Numbered from the stretch's first letter, positions 54,162 to 62,443 are shown. The stretch is 64,000 nucleotides of DNA from CAYSCZ01 sp051155775 (GCA_051155775.1 DAXETV010000003.1:62001-126000); one strand, 5' to 3'. Notes: a model not told the origin generated them from the letters alone. Numbers and translations are program-made.

Positions 54162-55274
54162 TTGCCTGATATTGTTGTCGTTGGGGGAGGTTTGGCTGGC
54201 CTTGTTAGTGCCTCGCTATTAGCCAAAAATGATTTTAAGGTTGTACTGATCGAAAAAAATCAATACCCTTTCCACAGAGTATGCGGCGAGTATCTTTCAG
54301 AGGAAGTGATTCCATTTTTAGTAAAGGAAGGACTTTGGCCCGCAGAAAATAGGTTTCCCAGAATTAATCAATTATATCTTACCAATAAAAAAGGTGAAGG
54401 TAAAGCCAAGAAGTTGCCTTTGGGAGGCGTTGGGATAAGCCGGTACCTGTTGGATGATTTTCTAGCGAAGCAAGCCCTGGAGCTAGGCGTTGATATTCAG
54501 CATGCAGCAGTAACTAATATTGATTTTGATGGAGCTAAGCATACCATATCAACTACTGATAATAACACCCTTCAAGCTCCTGTGGTCATTGGTTCTTTTG
54601 GGAAAAACTCCAAGCTGGACCGGTCTTTGAACAGGGAGTGGCTCGGAAAACACAGGGATTTCATTGCAGTGAAATATCACGTAGCCTATCCTTTTGCGGA
54701 TGATTTAATTGCATTGCACAATTTTGAGGGCGGATATTGTGGTGTTTCTATGATTGAAGACCAAAAAATCAATGTATGCTACCTGGTTGATAGAAAAGTG
54801 TTTAAAAGGTATGGGAACATTTATGAATTTGAAGACCAGGTGATGGCAAAGAATAAAGCGCTGGCAAAGATCCTGAAAGAAAGTAAGGTCCTTTTTGATA
54901 AGCCTAAGGTTATCAATGGGTTTACATTTAAACCTAAGCCAATTCTTGAGGACCATGTTTTAATGTGTGGGGATTCTGCTGGATTGATAACTCCACTATG
55001 TGGTAATGGCATGGCCATGGCAATTCATTCGGCAAAATTATTAGTCGATTCAATTTTAAAATTTCCCATTGACCAACCACACGGAAGAACAAATTTGGAA
55101 TATGATTATTCAAAATCATGGAACAGAATGTTCAGCCATAGGCTATGGGTAGGCAGAAGTTTACAAAAAATGTTTGGGAATCGATATACGACTAAGTTAC
55201 TTCTAGGCTTAATGAACTATAAGAGGGTCTCAAACTACGTAATATCACAAACACACGGCAAGCCATTTTCATAG
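54162..55274 (+). CDS. FAD-dependent oxidoreductase (GGR/PHBH-fold)
   Basis: A 370-residue flavoprotein. The FAD motif is PDIVVVGGGLAGLVSASLLA, with the ribose-binding acid in VVLIEKNQYPFHRVCGEYLS and the second FAD motif HVLMCGDSAGLITPLCGNGM. This is the fold of geranylgeranyl reductases, halogenases and aromatic hydroxylases. Beside a type III PKS and a methyltransferase, an aromatic hydroxylase/oxidase like SrsC of Streptomyces or a prenyl reductase are both reasonable. Start TTG with zero gap from the previous gene. Its end overlaps ubiA (opposite strand) by 6 bases. Confidence 0.82.
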   Translation: MPDIVVVGGGLAGLVSASLLAKNDFKVVLIEKNQYPFHRVCGEYLSEEVIPFLVKEGLWPAENRFPRINQLYLTNKKGEGKAKKLPLGGVGISRYLLDDFLAKQALELGVDIQHAAVTNIDFDGAKHTISTTDNNTLQAPVVIGSFGKNSKLDRSLNREWLGKHRDFIAVKYHVAYPFADDLIALHNFEGGYCGVSMIEDQKINVCYLVDRKVFKRYGNIYEFEDQVMAKNKALAKILKESKVLFDKPKVINGFTFKPKPILEDHVLMCGDSAGLITPLCGNGMAMAIHSAKLLVDSILKFPIDQPHGRTNLEYDYSKSWNRMFSHRLWVGRSLQKMFGNRYTTKLLLGLMNYKRVSNYVISQTHGKPFS

Positions 55275-56141
55275 ATTTATGATTGATAAGTAGGCGAAAA
55301 AAGCATTGAAAACTGAAGATGATAGCAAATTAAGGTTCATAGTGTTTTCGTAATTTACATGTTGTATATCCTTCCGGCTTCTGAGATACCATCTCCCAAA
55401 AAAGAAAAGTATGGGTAAAAATGAACTTTGCAGTATGATCACTTCATAGAATGAATGGTAATTCAATAAATAATAAATGAGTCCGACATTACCAATCAAA
55501 AAAAATATTGCGGTAAAATGGAAGGTTCCTATAATACCGAGCTTTCTGCTGATGGTTAAATCACCACGTCGTGCATCTTCATCATGTTGATAAATCTGAG
55601 TCATGGGATATGAACCCAATAAAATGACTGAACTAAGTATCGCCGGCATCTGAAGCGAAAAATCGCTAAACACTGAAAAAATAGATGCATCATTTATGGC
55701 AATATAAGCCATGAAGAAAGTAAAATAACCCTGAAATATTCCTGCGGCCAACCACCCGATTATTGGATATTTCTTAAGCCTTGTAGAGGGATGACTGTAA
55801 GCTTTGGAAACCAAACCATACACTAATACCATAATAGAAAACTCCAGGCTTATAAAAAATCCTAACAAAATACCTAAAAGATCCATTACTAAAGATGTAT
55901 AATACAATTCCATAAGCACTTTTGGCGGATTTTTCAAAATACCTATGCTTGATTCATCTTTATCAAAAAATGAATTGTAACCATTGCTGGCGGGATAGAT
56001 TAATAAATGAAGGACTATAAACGATAGGATTGTATTGGAAATATTGATATCACTGCTTGCAGCGAGTGAAAAAAGATAAATGGGCATTAAAAAAAATGAA
56101 AATGGAATCCTTAAATGAAGGAAGGTTGATTTATTAATCAT
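55269..56141 (-). CDS. UbiA-family prenyltransferase
   Basis: A 290-residue membrane protein with eight or nine helices. Both acidic motifs are present in altered form: motif 1 SNGYNSFFDKDESSIG (Asn56, Asp60, Asp62; the usual NDxxDxxxD is changed) and motif 2 YQHDEDARRGDLTISRKLG (Asp187, Glu188, Asp189, Asp194). UbiA enzymes transfer prenyl chains to aromatic or lipid acceptors using magnesium. It is embedded against the strand of the FAD, PKS and methyltransferase genes and starts 46 bases from the PKS gene, sharing that promoter region. Confidence 0.82.
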   Translation of the reverse strand: MINKSTFLHLRIPFSFFLMPIYLFSLAASSDINISNTILSFIVLHLLIYPASNGYNSFFDKDESSIGILKNPPKVLMELYYTSLVMDLLGILLGFFISLEFSIMVLVYGLVSKAYSHPSTRLKKYPIIGWLAAGIFQGYFTFFMAYIAINDASIFSVFSDFSLQMPAILSSVILLGSYPMTQIYQHDEDARRGDLTISRKLGIIGTFHFTAIFFLIGNVGLIYYLLNYHSFYEVIILQSSFLPILFFFGRWYLRSRKDIQHVNYENTMNLNLLSSSVFNAFFAYLSIINL

Positions 56142-56187
56142 AAAGAATGAATAAGATTACAGTAAAATTTGTTTGATCACTTTCAAC

Positions 56188-57267
56188 ATGCCCAAAATTA
56201 CCGCTATCGCAACAAGTAATCCACCATTTTCAATCTCTCAAGACAGAATAGTTGAATTTATGAAGGATAATCTTGATTGGGATGATGAAAAGAAGCGAAA
56301 GCTGGAAATTTTATACCGGGCAAGCGGCATTAGTAATCGCTTTACCGTGTTAGAAGACTATAACGCACAGGTCAACGACTTTACATTCTTCCCTGATAAT
56401 GCTGCCCTCGAGCCATTCCCTACAGTTTCGCAAAGGATGGAAAAATACAAGTCTGAGGCGCTAAAATTGTCGCTAGAAGCAATATGCAAAGCATTTGAAC
56501 AGGTAACATATAATCCCGTAGACATCACCCACCTTATTACAGTGAGCTGCACAGGTCTGTATGCTCCCGGGCTTGACATAGAATTAATTGAAGCTTTAGA
56601 ACTTTCACCAAACACACCCCGCACCGCCATTAATTTCATGGGCTGCTACGCCGCCTTCAATGCCATTAGAACTGCCAATCAAATCTGTAATTCAGAACCT
56701 AAAGCAAAAGTTTTGGTCATTTGTACAGAGATTTGTTCATTGCACTTTCAGAAAGAATTTACTGAAGACTATCTTCTGGCAAACTCCTTATTTTCAGATG
56801 GCTCAGCCGCTGTTATTATCGAAAATGAGCAATCTGGCCTTTCGATTGAATCATTTTATAGCGACTTGTTTCTTGAAGGTAAAAATGAAATGACCTGGAA
56901 TATCGGCGATTTTGGATTTAATATGAAATTGTCCACAACTGTTCCAAAATTTGTAGAGGAGGGGATGAAAAAACTTGGTAAGCGGTTGAGGGGTCAACTA
57001 AATGGTGATAAGATAGACTATTATTGTATTCATCCTGGCGGCAGAAGAATACTGGAGGCCTCAGAGAAAGCGCTGAATATTACAAAGGCTCAAAATGAAT
57101 GGGCTTATCATGTGCTTAGGAATTATGGTAATATGTCGTCACCAACCATCTTATTTGTCATTGAGCGGTTACTTGAAAGCCATTCATTAGTTGATGGTGA
57201 GTCGGTCTTATGTGCAGCATTTGGTCCGGGGCTCAGTTTAGAGAGTATGATCCTGAGAAAGTCCTGA
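56188..57267 (+). CDS. Type III polyketide synthase
   Basis: A 359-residue chalcone-synthase-family enzyme. The catalytic triad is complete: Cys153 in NFMGCYAAFNAIRTANQI, His282 in YYCIHPGGRRILEASEKA and Asn315 in LRNYGNMSSPTILF. Spacing between His and Asn (33) equals that of plant chalcone synthase. Such enzymes extend an acyl-CoA with malonyl-CoA to resorcinols, pyrones or phloroglucinols. ATG 56188 is preferred over the in-frame TTG 56173. Three bases separate it from the methyltransferase. Confidence 0.93.
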   Translation: MPKITAIATSNPPFSISQDRIVEFMKDNLDWDDEKKRKLEILYRASGISNRFTVLEDYNAQVNDFTFFPDNAALEPFPTVSQRMEKYKSEALKLSLEAICKAFEQVTYNPVDITHLITVSCTGLYAPGLDIELIEALELSPNTPRTAINFMGCYAAFNAIRTANQICNSEPKAKVLVICTEICSLHFQKEFTEDYLLANSLFSDGSAAVIIENEQSGLSIESFYSDLFLEGKNEMTWNIGDFGFNMKLSTTVPKFVEEGMKKLGKRLRGQLNGDKIDYYCIHPGGRRILEASEKALNITKAQNEWAYHVLRNYGNMSSPTILFVIERLLESHSLVDGESVLCAAFGPGLSLESMILRKS

Positions 57268-57270
57268 GCT

Positions 57271-57975
57271 ATGAACTTCTCAAAACGATCATTTGAACCA
57301 GAACTAATGGACGACCTCAATTGTCATGGTGAGGTTATCGAAAAGACCCTAAAAGAGCTTGCATTTATCAATAAATTTTTAGGAGGTAATCAATTAAGCA
57401 TAGAAATATTTGATAGGTTTCTGAGAGAAAATTCAAGGTCTACTACTTACAAGCTGGTGGACCTTGGTTGTGGTGGGGGAGACATGCTAGTTGAAATGGC
57501 TAAAAAAGCAAGGAAAAAAAACTACAAAGTTCAATTTACCGGTATAGATGCTAATCCTCACATTATTGACTATGCCAAAAAAAATTGCTCAAAATATCCT
57601 GAAATAAATTTTCAATGTAAAAATATTCTTGATACTTCATTCAAAGAAGATAATTATGATATTGCCCACAGTAGTTTATTTTTTCATCACTTTAGTGCGG
57701 ATGAATTAGTAGGGATACTTGAATCGCTAAAAATTAACACCAAAAAAATAATTATAATCAATGACCTGCACAGACACAACCTGGCTTATCATAGCATCGG
57801 TCTGTTAACCACTATCTTTTCGAGGTCTTACATGGTTAAAAATGACGCGAAAGTATCTGTTGCAAGGGGGTTTACTAAGTCAGAGCTGAAGTTAATATTT
57901 TCGAAAGCCGGAGTGACTGACTGTGAAATAAAGTGGCGCTGGGCTTTTCGGTGGCAAATCCTGATAAACTTATAA
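57271..57975 (+). CDS. SAM-dependent methyltransferase
   Basis: A 234-residue class I methyltransferase. Motif I is YKLVDLGCGGGDMLVEMA (about residues 60-77), the acidic ribose-binding loop is FTGIDANPHIIDYAKK and motif III-like NYDIAHSSLFFHHFSADELV follows. It is 3 bases after the type III PKS gene, so it most likely methylates the PKS product on oxygen or carbon. It is the last gene of that unit. Confidence 0.9.
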   Translation: MNFSKRSFEPELMDDLNCHGEVIEKTLKELAFINKFLGGNQLSIEIFDRFLRENSRSTTYKLVDLGCGGGDMLVEMAKKARKKNYKVQFTGIDANPHIIDYAKKNCSKYPEINFQCKNILDTSFKEDNYDIAHSSLFFHHFSADELVGILESLKINTKKIIIINDLHRHNLAYHSIGLLTTIFSRSYMVKNDAKVSVARGFTKSELKLIFSKAGVTDCEIKWRWAFRWQILINL

Positions 57976-57990
57976 TAGGAATACATTTAT

Positions 57991-58012
57991 TTGTATAACT
58001 AAAGCTATACAA
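57991..58012. repeat. Perfect inverted repeat upstream of the rhodopsin
   Basis: TTGTATA, 8 bases, TATACAA (57991-57997 and 58006-58012). It is 169 bases before the rhodopsin ATG and 16 bases after the methyltransferase stop. No T-run follows, so it is a weak terminator at best; a regulator operator is an alternative. No TAnnTTTG promoter with good spacing was found in this 205-base gap. Confidence 0.4.
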
Positions 58013-58180
58013 TAAAACTAGATTTAATCCATTGGATTGAGCCATCTGGTAAGTAGATGGGCATTAGAAAATCGCACCTCTGCCTTCTTAATGTTTTTTG
58101 TTTCACTTTTTTTTAAAATATTTAAACAAAATAAGTACCGCTGGGTTTAACAGTCAGACAAATAAAAAATACAAAAAAAT

Positions 58181-58924
58181 ATGGACAACATTATGACTAT
58201 TCCGAAGGATGATCCGGTTGCGTTTACATTCTTTACGGGTTACATGGCAATGTTTGCTGCCTCTGTATTCTTCTTTTTTGAAAGAGGTAGAGTTGAAGGA
58301 AAGTGGAAGCTATCCCTTTTAATATCAGGTTTAATAACAGGTATAGCTGCTGTACACTATTACTACATGAGGGATTACTACATGTCTACCGGAGAAAATC
58401 CTACAGCTCTTCGTTACATTGACTGGACGTTAACGGTTCCTTTAATGTGTGTGGAATTTTATCTGCTTACTAAGTTTGCTGGTGCAAAACTAGGCCTTTT
58501 ATGGAAGCTAATACTAGCATCAGTATGGATGTTGGTTACAGGTTACATAGGAGAGGCTTTTAATCCACAGGGTGGTGATACTACACACTCAGTCATATGG
58601 GGTGTTTTATCAACATTGGGTTACATATACATTTTGTATACCGCATGGTTTGGTGAGGTAGCTCAATTAGCTGCAAATTCTAATAGTGATGTAGTAAAAA
58701 GAGGCGTTAGGACGCTGGCATGGTTTGTATTGGTTGGATGGGCAATCTATCCGATAGGTTACATGTGTATGCCAGGAGGATGGCTGAATATAGCATTCGG
58801 ATGGGGTCCTGGGAATGTTGATTTGTTCTATAATATCGCCGATGCAATAAACAAAATAGGATTTGGTTTGGTGGTTTATAATATTGCGACCACTGAAACT
58901 GCAAAAGTTCAGGCAGCGGCTTAA
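58181..58924 (+). CDS. Proton-pumping rhodopsin (DTE type, green)
   Basis: A 247-residue, seven-helix retinal protein. Helix C reads RYIDWTLTVPLMCVEFYLL: Asp81 (proton acceptor), Thr85 and Glu92 (donor), the DTE pattern of outward proton pumps; His59 is exactly 22 residues before Asp81, as in proteorhodopsin. Retinal binds Lys225 in FYNIADAINKIGFGL with counter-ion Asp221. Met89 occupies the spectral tuning site, usual for green absorption in Bacteroidota. Helix E has Gly141 (SVIWGVLSTLGY) where green proteorhodopsin has Phe152, which may open the carotenoid fenestration. The D-E loop is 6 residues longer. Confidence 0.95.
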   Translation: MDNIMTIPKDDPVAFTFFTGYMAMFAASVFFFFERGRVEGKWKLSLLISGLITGIAAVHYYYMRDYYMSTGENPTALRYIDWTLTVPLMCVEFYLLTKFAGAKLGLLWKLILASVWMLVTGYIGEAFNPQGGDTTHSVIWGVLSTLGYIYILYTAWFGEVAQLAANSNSDVVKRGVRTLAWFVLVGWAIYPIGYMCMPGGWLNIAFGWGPGNVDLFYNIADAINKIGFGLVVYNIATTETAKVQAAA

Positions 58925-58935
58925 AAATTTGTTTT

Positions 58936-58959
58936 GAGAGGATATTCGTTTATCCTCTC
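58936..58959 (+). terminator. Hairpin between rhodopsin and blh
   Basis: A 9-bp perfect stem GAGAGGATA/TATCCTCTC (58936-58944 and 58951-58959) with loop TTCGTT, followed by a pyrimidine-rich, T-rich tail TCTTCTCTTTCTTTTGTTT. It starts 12 bases after the rhodopsin stop and ends just before the preferred blh start. It may partly end or stabilise the rhodopsin mRNA, lowering Blh relative to rhodopsin. Confidence 0.65.
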
Positions 58960-58978
58960 TCTTCTCTTTCTTTTGTTT

Positions 58979-59878
58979 ATGACGAAAACTAATTTCCTTT
59001 TTTTATCCCTCTTTCTCCTTCTTTTAGTAATATCACCTCTCCTTAGTGATCTCCATTACTGGAACCAAAATCTCCTGGCATTTTCATTTATACTTCTTTT
59101 GGGCATTCCCCATGGAGCTATGGATAACATTTTATTTCTGGAAAAAAGTAAGATCCACCCCTTTTTGTTCTATACCTATTATTTAGGGATGATTATCTTA
59201 AACGCATTGTTGTGGTTTTACTTACCTGCTATCGCTTTTATTGTTTTTTTGTTTATGTCTTCCTATCACTTTGGCCAAGCTCAGTTTTCAAGCGATCTTG
59301 AAAGGGGCAGGCTATCATCCATCATGTATTTTGTTTGGGGGGCATCTGTAATAATATCCTTCACATTTTTTAATATTGAAGAGTTAAGGACATTTATATT
59401 AAGTGGGGAATTAACATCAGATATTGGGTTTTTTGTTGAGTCAGGTCTTATAAACCCTCTTTTTTATTTTTTCAATGGATTTACGCTGGCTTTATTAATT
59501 GGATTCTCCCTTTTCAAAAAGATATCTTTAGAGAAATTCTTAATCGAGCTGATTGTGCTGGGGTCAATTTATGTGACAGCCTATTTATCTAGTTTTTTAA
59601 TAGGTTTTGCACTTTTTTTTATTGTGATCCACTCCTTTAAAGTCTTTCAATCAGAATTCAACCATTTTTATAATAAAATAAATCAACAGACATTAATAAA
59701 ATTTATAAAAAAGTTGCTACCGCTTTCTATTCTTTCAGTTTTTGGGACCTTATTAATATTCGGAGGCATACATTTTAATGTTATAGACCTATCTTACCCG
59801 TTGGTATTGTTGATATTAATATCATCTATTACACTTCCTCATGTTTTTGTGATGGAAAAATTTTATCAAAACAATTAG
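58979..59878 (+). CDS. blh: Beta-carotene 15,15'-dioxygenase, Brp/Blh family
   Basis: A 299-residue membrane enzyme cleaving beta-carotene to two retinals for the adjacent rhodopsin. The conserved histidines thought to bind iron are His45 (LLGIPHGAMDN), His97 (SSYHFGQAQF), His218 (VIHSFKVFQSEF) and His288 (SITLPHVFVMEKFY). About eight hydrophobic helices. ATG 58979 is preferred over TTG 58934, because the longer form would place the intergenic hairpin inside the coding region. No carotenoid synthesis genes are in the window. Confidence 0.92.
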   Translation: MTKTNFLFLSLFLLLLVISPLLSDLHYWNQNLLAFSFILLLGIPHGAMDNILFLEKSKIHPFLFYTYYLGMIILNALLWFYLPAIAFIVFLFMSSYHFGQAQFSSDLERGRLSSIMYFVWGASVIISFTFFNIEELRTFILSGELTSDIGFFVESGLINPLFYFFNGFTLALLIGFSLFKKISLEKFLIELIVLGSIYVTAYLSSFLIGFALFFIVIHSFKVFQSEFNHFYNKINQQTLIKFIKKLLPLSILSVFGTLLIFGGIHFNVIDLSYPLVLLILISSITLPHVFVMEKFYQNN

Positions 59879-60333
59879 GAATACACCCCTTCACCTGAAA
59901 TTTTATCAACTGCTTTTTTGACGATTTCGAGGTCACTTGGCCCTCGATATCCGCTAAACCCTATATTCAGGTCATGACCATGAATTGTTATTTTCTGTCC
60001 TCCAATCCATCCAATTAGTTCAGGTAATGAGACAACCGAATCTTCCGGATCCATAGCTTCGCCAAATACTTTTTTTTCATATTCTCCGGTGTTATAACCT
60101 GTAATCCATACCTGGCTGGCTTTTCTCCATGCTATTTCCATGGTTTTCCTCTTCTTGGTATTATCATCTCCGAACATCTTCCCGAAAATTTCACCGTTAG
60201 CTGTTATCACACAAACAGCTACATTCCCCTGGTTCTTATCCCAGTCCTCAATGATATCATTATAATAAGCTGTCAGGTTTTCCAGCTCGGTGAATAATTC
60301 TTTGGTTGTTGTTTCAATGGATTTTAGTGACAT
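59875..60333 (-). CDS. GlcG/HbpS-like protein
   Basis: A 152-residue soluble protein. The core (VAVCVITANGEIFGKMFGDD, MEIAWRKASQVWITGYNTG, SVVSLPELIGWIGGQKITIH) resembles the GlcG/HbpS (DUF336) fold, whose members bind haem or small molecules. No signal peptide is seen. It is the last gene of the minus operon WD40-DivIVA-folB and overlaps the blh stop by 4 bases. Family call is moderate; function unknown. Confidence 0.6.
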   Translation of the reverse strand: MSLKSIETTTKELFTELENLTAYYNDIIEDWDKNQGNVAVCVITANGEIFGKMFGDDNTKKRKTMEIAWRKASQVWITGYNTGEYEKKVFGEAMDPEDSVVSLPELIGWIGGQKITIHGHDLNIGFSGYRGPSDLEIVKKAVDKISGEGVYS

Positions 60334-60362
60334 TCTGTGAGATTATTGTTTGTTAAAGGAAA

Positions 60363-60713
60363 TTACCTGTCCAGCGTAATTGATGCTTTCTTGCACAGTC
60401 CCATCAGGGGTGGATTATGTTTAGAAACTTTTACTTTTACATTATTGGCCTGTGGATAATATTCATAGATACGGTCAATCATTTTTGTGGCAATGTGTTC
60501 CAATAATTTGGCTTCGATATTCATCACCTCCGTTGCTATGGAATAAACTTTCTCATAATTAACCGTTTCTTTTATGTCATCATGGATGGCAGCATTTTCA
60601 AAGTCCATGTTGATGTGGATATCAACGGAATATTTGTTTCCGATTTTACGCTCCTCTTCGTAATAGCCATGTCGTGCGTAAAATTCTAGTCCCTCCAATG
60701 CGACAATACCCAT
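60363..60713 (-). CDS. folB: Dihydroneopterin aldolase
   Basis: A 116-residue folate-pathway aldolase forming 6-hydroxymethyl-dihydropterin. The conserved N-terminal IVALEGLEFYARHGYYEEER and the C-terminal active-site lysine region VKVKVSKHNPPLMGLCKKAS are present. It lies 2 bases after the DivIVA-like gene. Confidence 0.92.
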   Translation of the reverse strand: MGIVALEGLEFYARHGYYEEERKIGNKYSVDIHINMDFENAAIHDDIKETVNYEKVYSIATEVMNIEAKLLEHIATKMIDRIYEYYPQANNVKVKVSKHNPPLMGLCKKASITLDR

Positions 60714-60715
60714 AT

Positions 60716-61507
60716 TTAATCCTCCTCTAATTGATCAAAAAATGAGATAGTCCCTTCAGCACTTTCATTTGAAGTTTTTTGTTGCGGTTTTATAGGTTTT
60801 CTTTCTGAGATGTTTTTCTTCTTATTCCTTCCGCCACCTTCTGAGGAAATGTTTTTCTGAATTTTATCAATGGATGGTATTTTAGGTGGCTTGATCTCCT
60901 TAACTTCCAATTCTTCGGCATTAATCATATCTTCTGATTCTCTGATGACATTTTTCACTTTTTGCAGATGGTCATTTAGTTTGAATCTGGTTCCTTCTTT
61001 ATCTACTCTTTCAATGCGGTCAATCACATCCCGTGAAAGATTTTTAAGCTCATTAAGCAGGTTATCCCTGTAGCTCTCGAGGCTTTTATAGTTTTGCTCC
61101 AGTTCTTTGATTCCTTCGTGCATTTCTTCAATGGCCTGTCTTGATTGTATTTCAGCTTTTTCGATGATTGCCCGTGCTTTATTTTTAGCTTCATTCATCA
61201 TCGCCTCAGAATTCATTTTGGTTTCTTTAAGATGTAATTGTGCCGATTTGGTGGCTTGATCAATAAGATTCGCGCCTGTATCTTCGGCTGTTTTTAATGT
61301 TTTAAATAATGATGATTCCACCTCTCGAAGTTTTTTCACCTCATTTTCAGCCTGGTCTAATTTCATTCGTAATTCCTTATTTTCATCTATTATCTTCTCC
61401 CACTCATTTGACATAGATGTCAAAAAGGCATTTACCTCATCCTTATCAAAACCTCTGAGCTTTTTTTCGAAGGTTTTTTGCCTAATTTCTAATGGTGTTA
61501 TCCTCAT
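60716..61507 (-). CDS. DivIVA-domain protein
   Basis: A 263-residue protein. The first about 35 residues (MRITPLEIRQKTFEKKLRGF DKDEVNAFL) are the DivIVA membrane-binding domain. Residues about 38-200 form a long coiled coil with few breaks (ENKELRMKLDQAENEVKKLR and onward), and the tail is basic then acidic (GGGRNKKKNISERKPIKPQQ, ISFFDQLEED). DivIVA proteins mark curved membrane and recruit division or growth proteins, best known in Firmicutes and Actinobacteria. It is 3 bases after the WD40 gene. Confidence 0.88.
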   Translation of the reverse strand: MRITPLEIRQKTFEKKLRGFDKDEVNAFLTSMSNEWEKIIDENKELRMKLDQAENEVKKLREVESSLFKTLKTAEDTGANLIDQATKSAQLHLKETKMNSEAMMNEAKNKARAIIEKAEIQSRQAIEEMHEGIKELEQNYKSLESYRDNLLNELKNLSRDVIDRIERVDKEGTRFKLNDHLQKVKNVIRESEDMINAEELEVKEIKPPKIPSIDKIQKNISSEGGGRNKKKNISERKPIKPQQKTSNESAEGTISFFDQLEED

Positions 61508-61510
61508 ACG

Positions 61511-62425
61511 CTAACTGTTAAAATTTATTTCCCAAACTGCTATGCTTCTATCGTCGCTTGCTGAAATTATCCTATCATTGTGATCACTCCAGTACAATTT
61601 ATTAACGGATGTTCCGTGGCCAGCGTGTCTTGCCTTATCAATGACTTTTAGTAATTTGAAGCTATCAGCATCCCATATCTTCACTGACTTGTCCACGCTA
61701 CAAGTTACAAAATGTTTTCCACTAGGGCTATAATCAATATGGTTAATGGTATACATATGAGCTACGATGTTATTGAACATCTCATAGCCCCGTTGAGCAT
61801 CCCATATTTTCATATGAGCATCTCGGCTGCCACTTAACAGGTATTTGTATTCCGGAGAATACCTGAGGGTGAAAACTGAATTATTATGAGCTTCAATCGC
61901 TTTTTTTAGAGAAAGATCATTCAAATCAAGTATTCTAATGAAATTATCACTAAAACCAACTGCTATTTCTTTTCTTTTTTCATTGATAGCAATTGACCTT
62001 GCGCTTTTAAATGATAGCGAAATATTTTTTAATACAGTATATGACTTTTTATCTACTACCCATAGGGTTCCACTACCATCAGCTATATAGATTGTACCAT
62101 CTAGGGATTTGATATCGAATATGGCTGATTTTGAAAGCTTTAAAGATTTTATTTCTTTTTTGTTCTCTACATCGATTAAGTGTATCCCTTCGAAATTTTG
62201 ACCCACCAAAAGCTGATTTTCATCCCTCAAATAATGAATTGCATACACTGAGTTTGGTACTTTGGCAACCAGATGCCCATTTTCCAGGTCACTGAAATTC
62301 CATACGGCTACCATACCATCGCCCGCGGCTGAAAAAAATTGTCCGTTACTACCTTTTTCAAGGGTATAGATACAATCTTTATGCCCGGTGAGATTCATTA
62401 CTTTGTTTACATTTATTTTTGACAT
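61511..62425 (-). CDS. WD40 repeat protein
   Basis: A 304-residue protein with about seven WD repeats making one beta propeller. Clear repeats end in SAAGDGMVAVWNFSDL, LLSGSRDAHMKIWDAQRG, FVTCSVDKSVKIWDADSF and IISASDDRSIAVWEI, each with the GH...WD spacing. No signal peptide or enzyme domain; a protein-interaction platform in the cytoplasm. ATG at the complement of 62425 is preferred to a TTG at 62446, which would lie inside the promoter box. Confidence 0.92.
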   Translation of the reverse strand: MSKINVNKVMNLTGHKDCIYTLEKGSNGQFFSAAGDGMVAVWNFSDLENGHLVAKVPNSVYAIHYLRDENQLLVGQNFEGIHLIDVENKKEIKSLKLSKSAIFDIKSLDGTIYIADGSGTLWVVDKKSYTVLKNISLSFKSARSIAINEKRKEIAVGFSDNFIRILDLNDLSLKKAIEAHNNSVFTLRYSPEYKYLLSGSRDAHMKIWDAQRGYEMFNNIVAHMYTINHIDYSPSGKHFVTCSVDKSVKIWDADSFKLLKVIDKARHAGHGTSVNKLYWSDHNDRIISASDDRSIAVWEINFNS

Positions 62426-62443
62426 AGTAATTTCGTTTAATAG

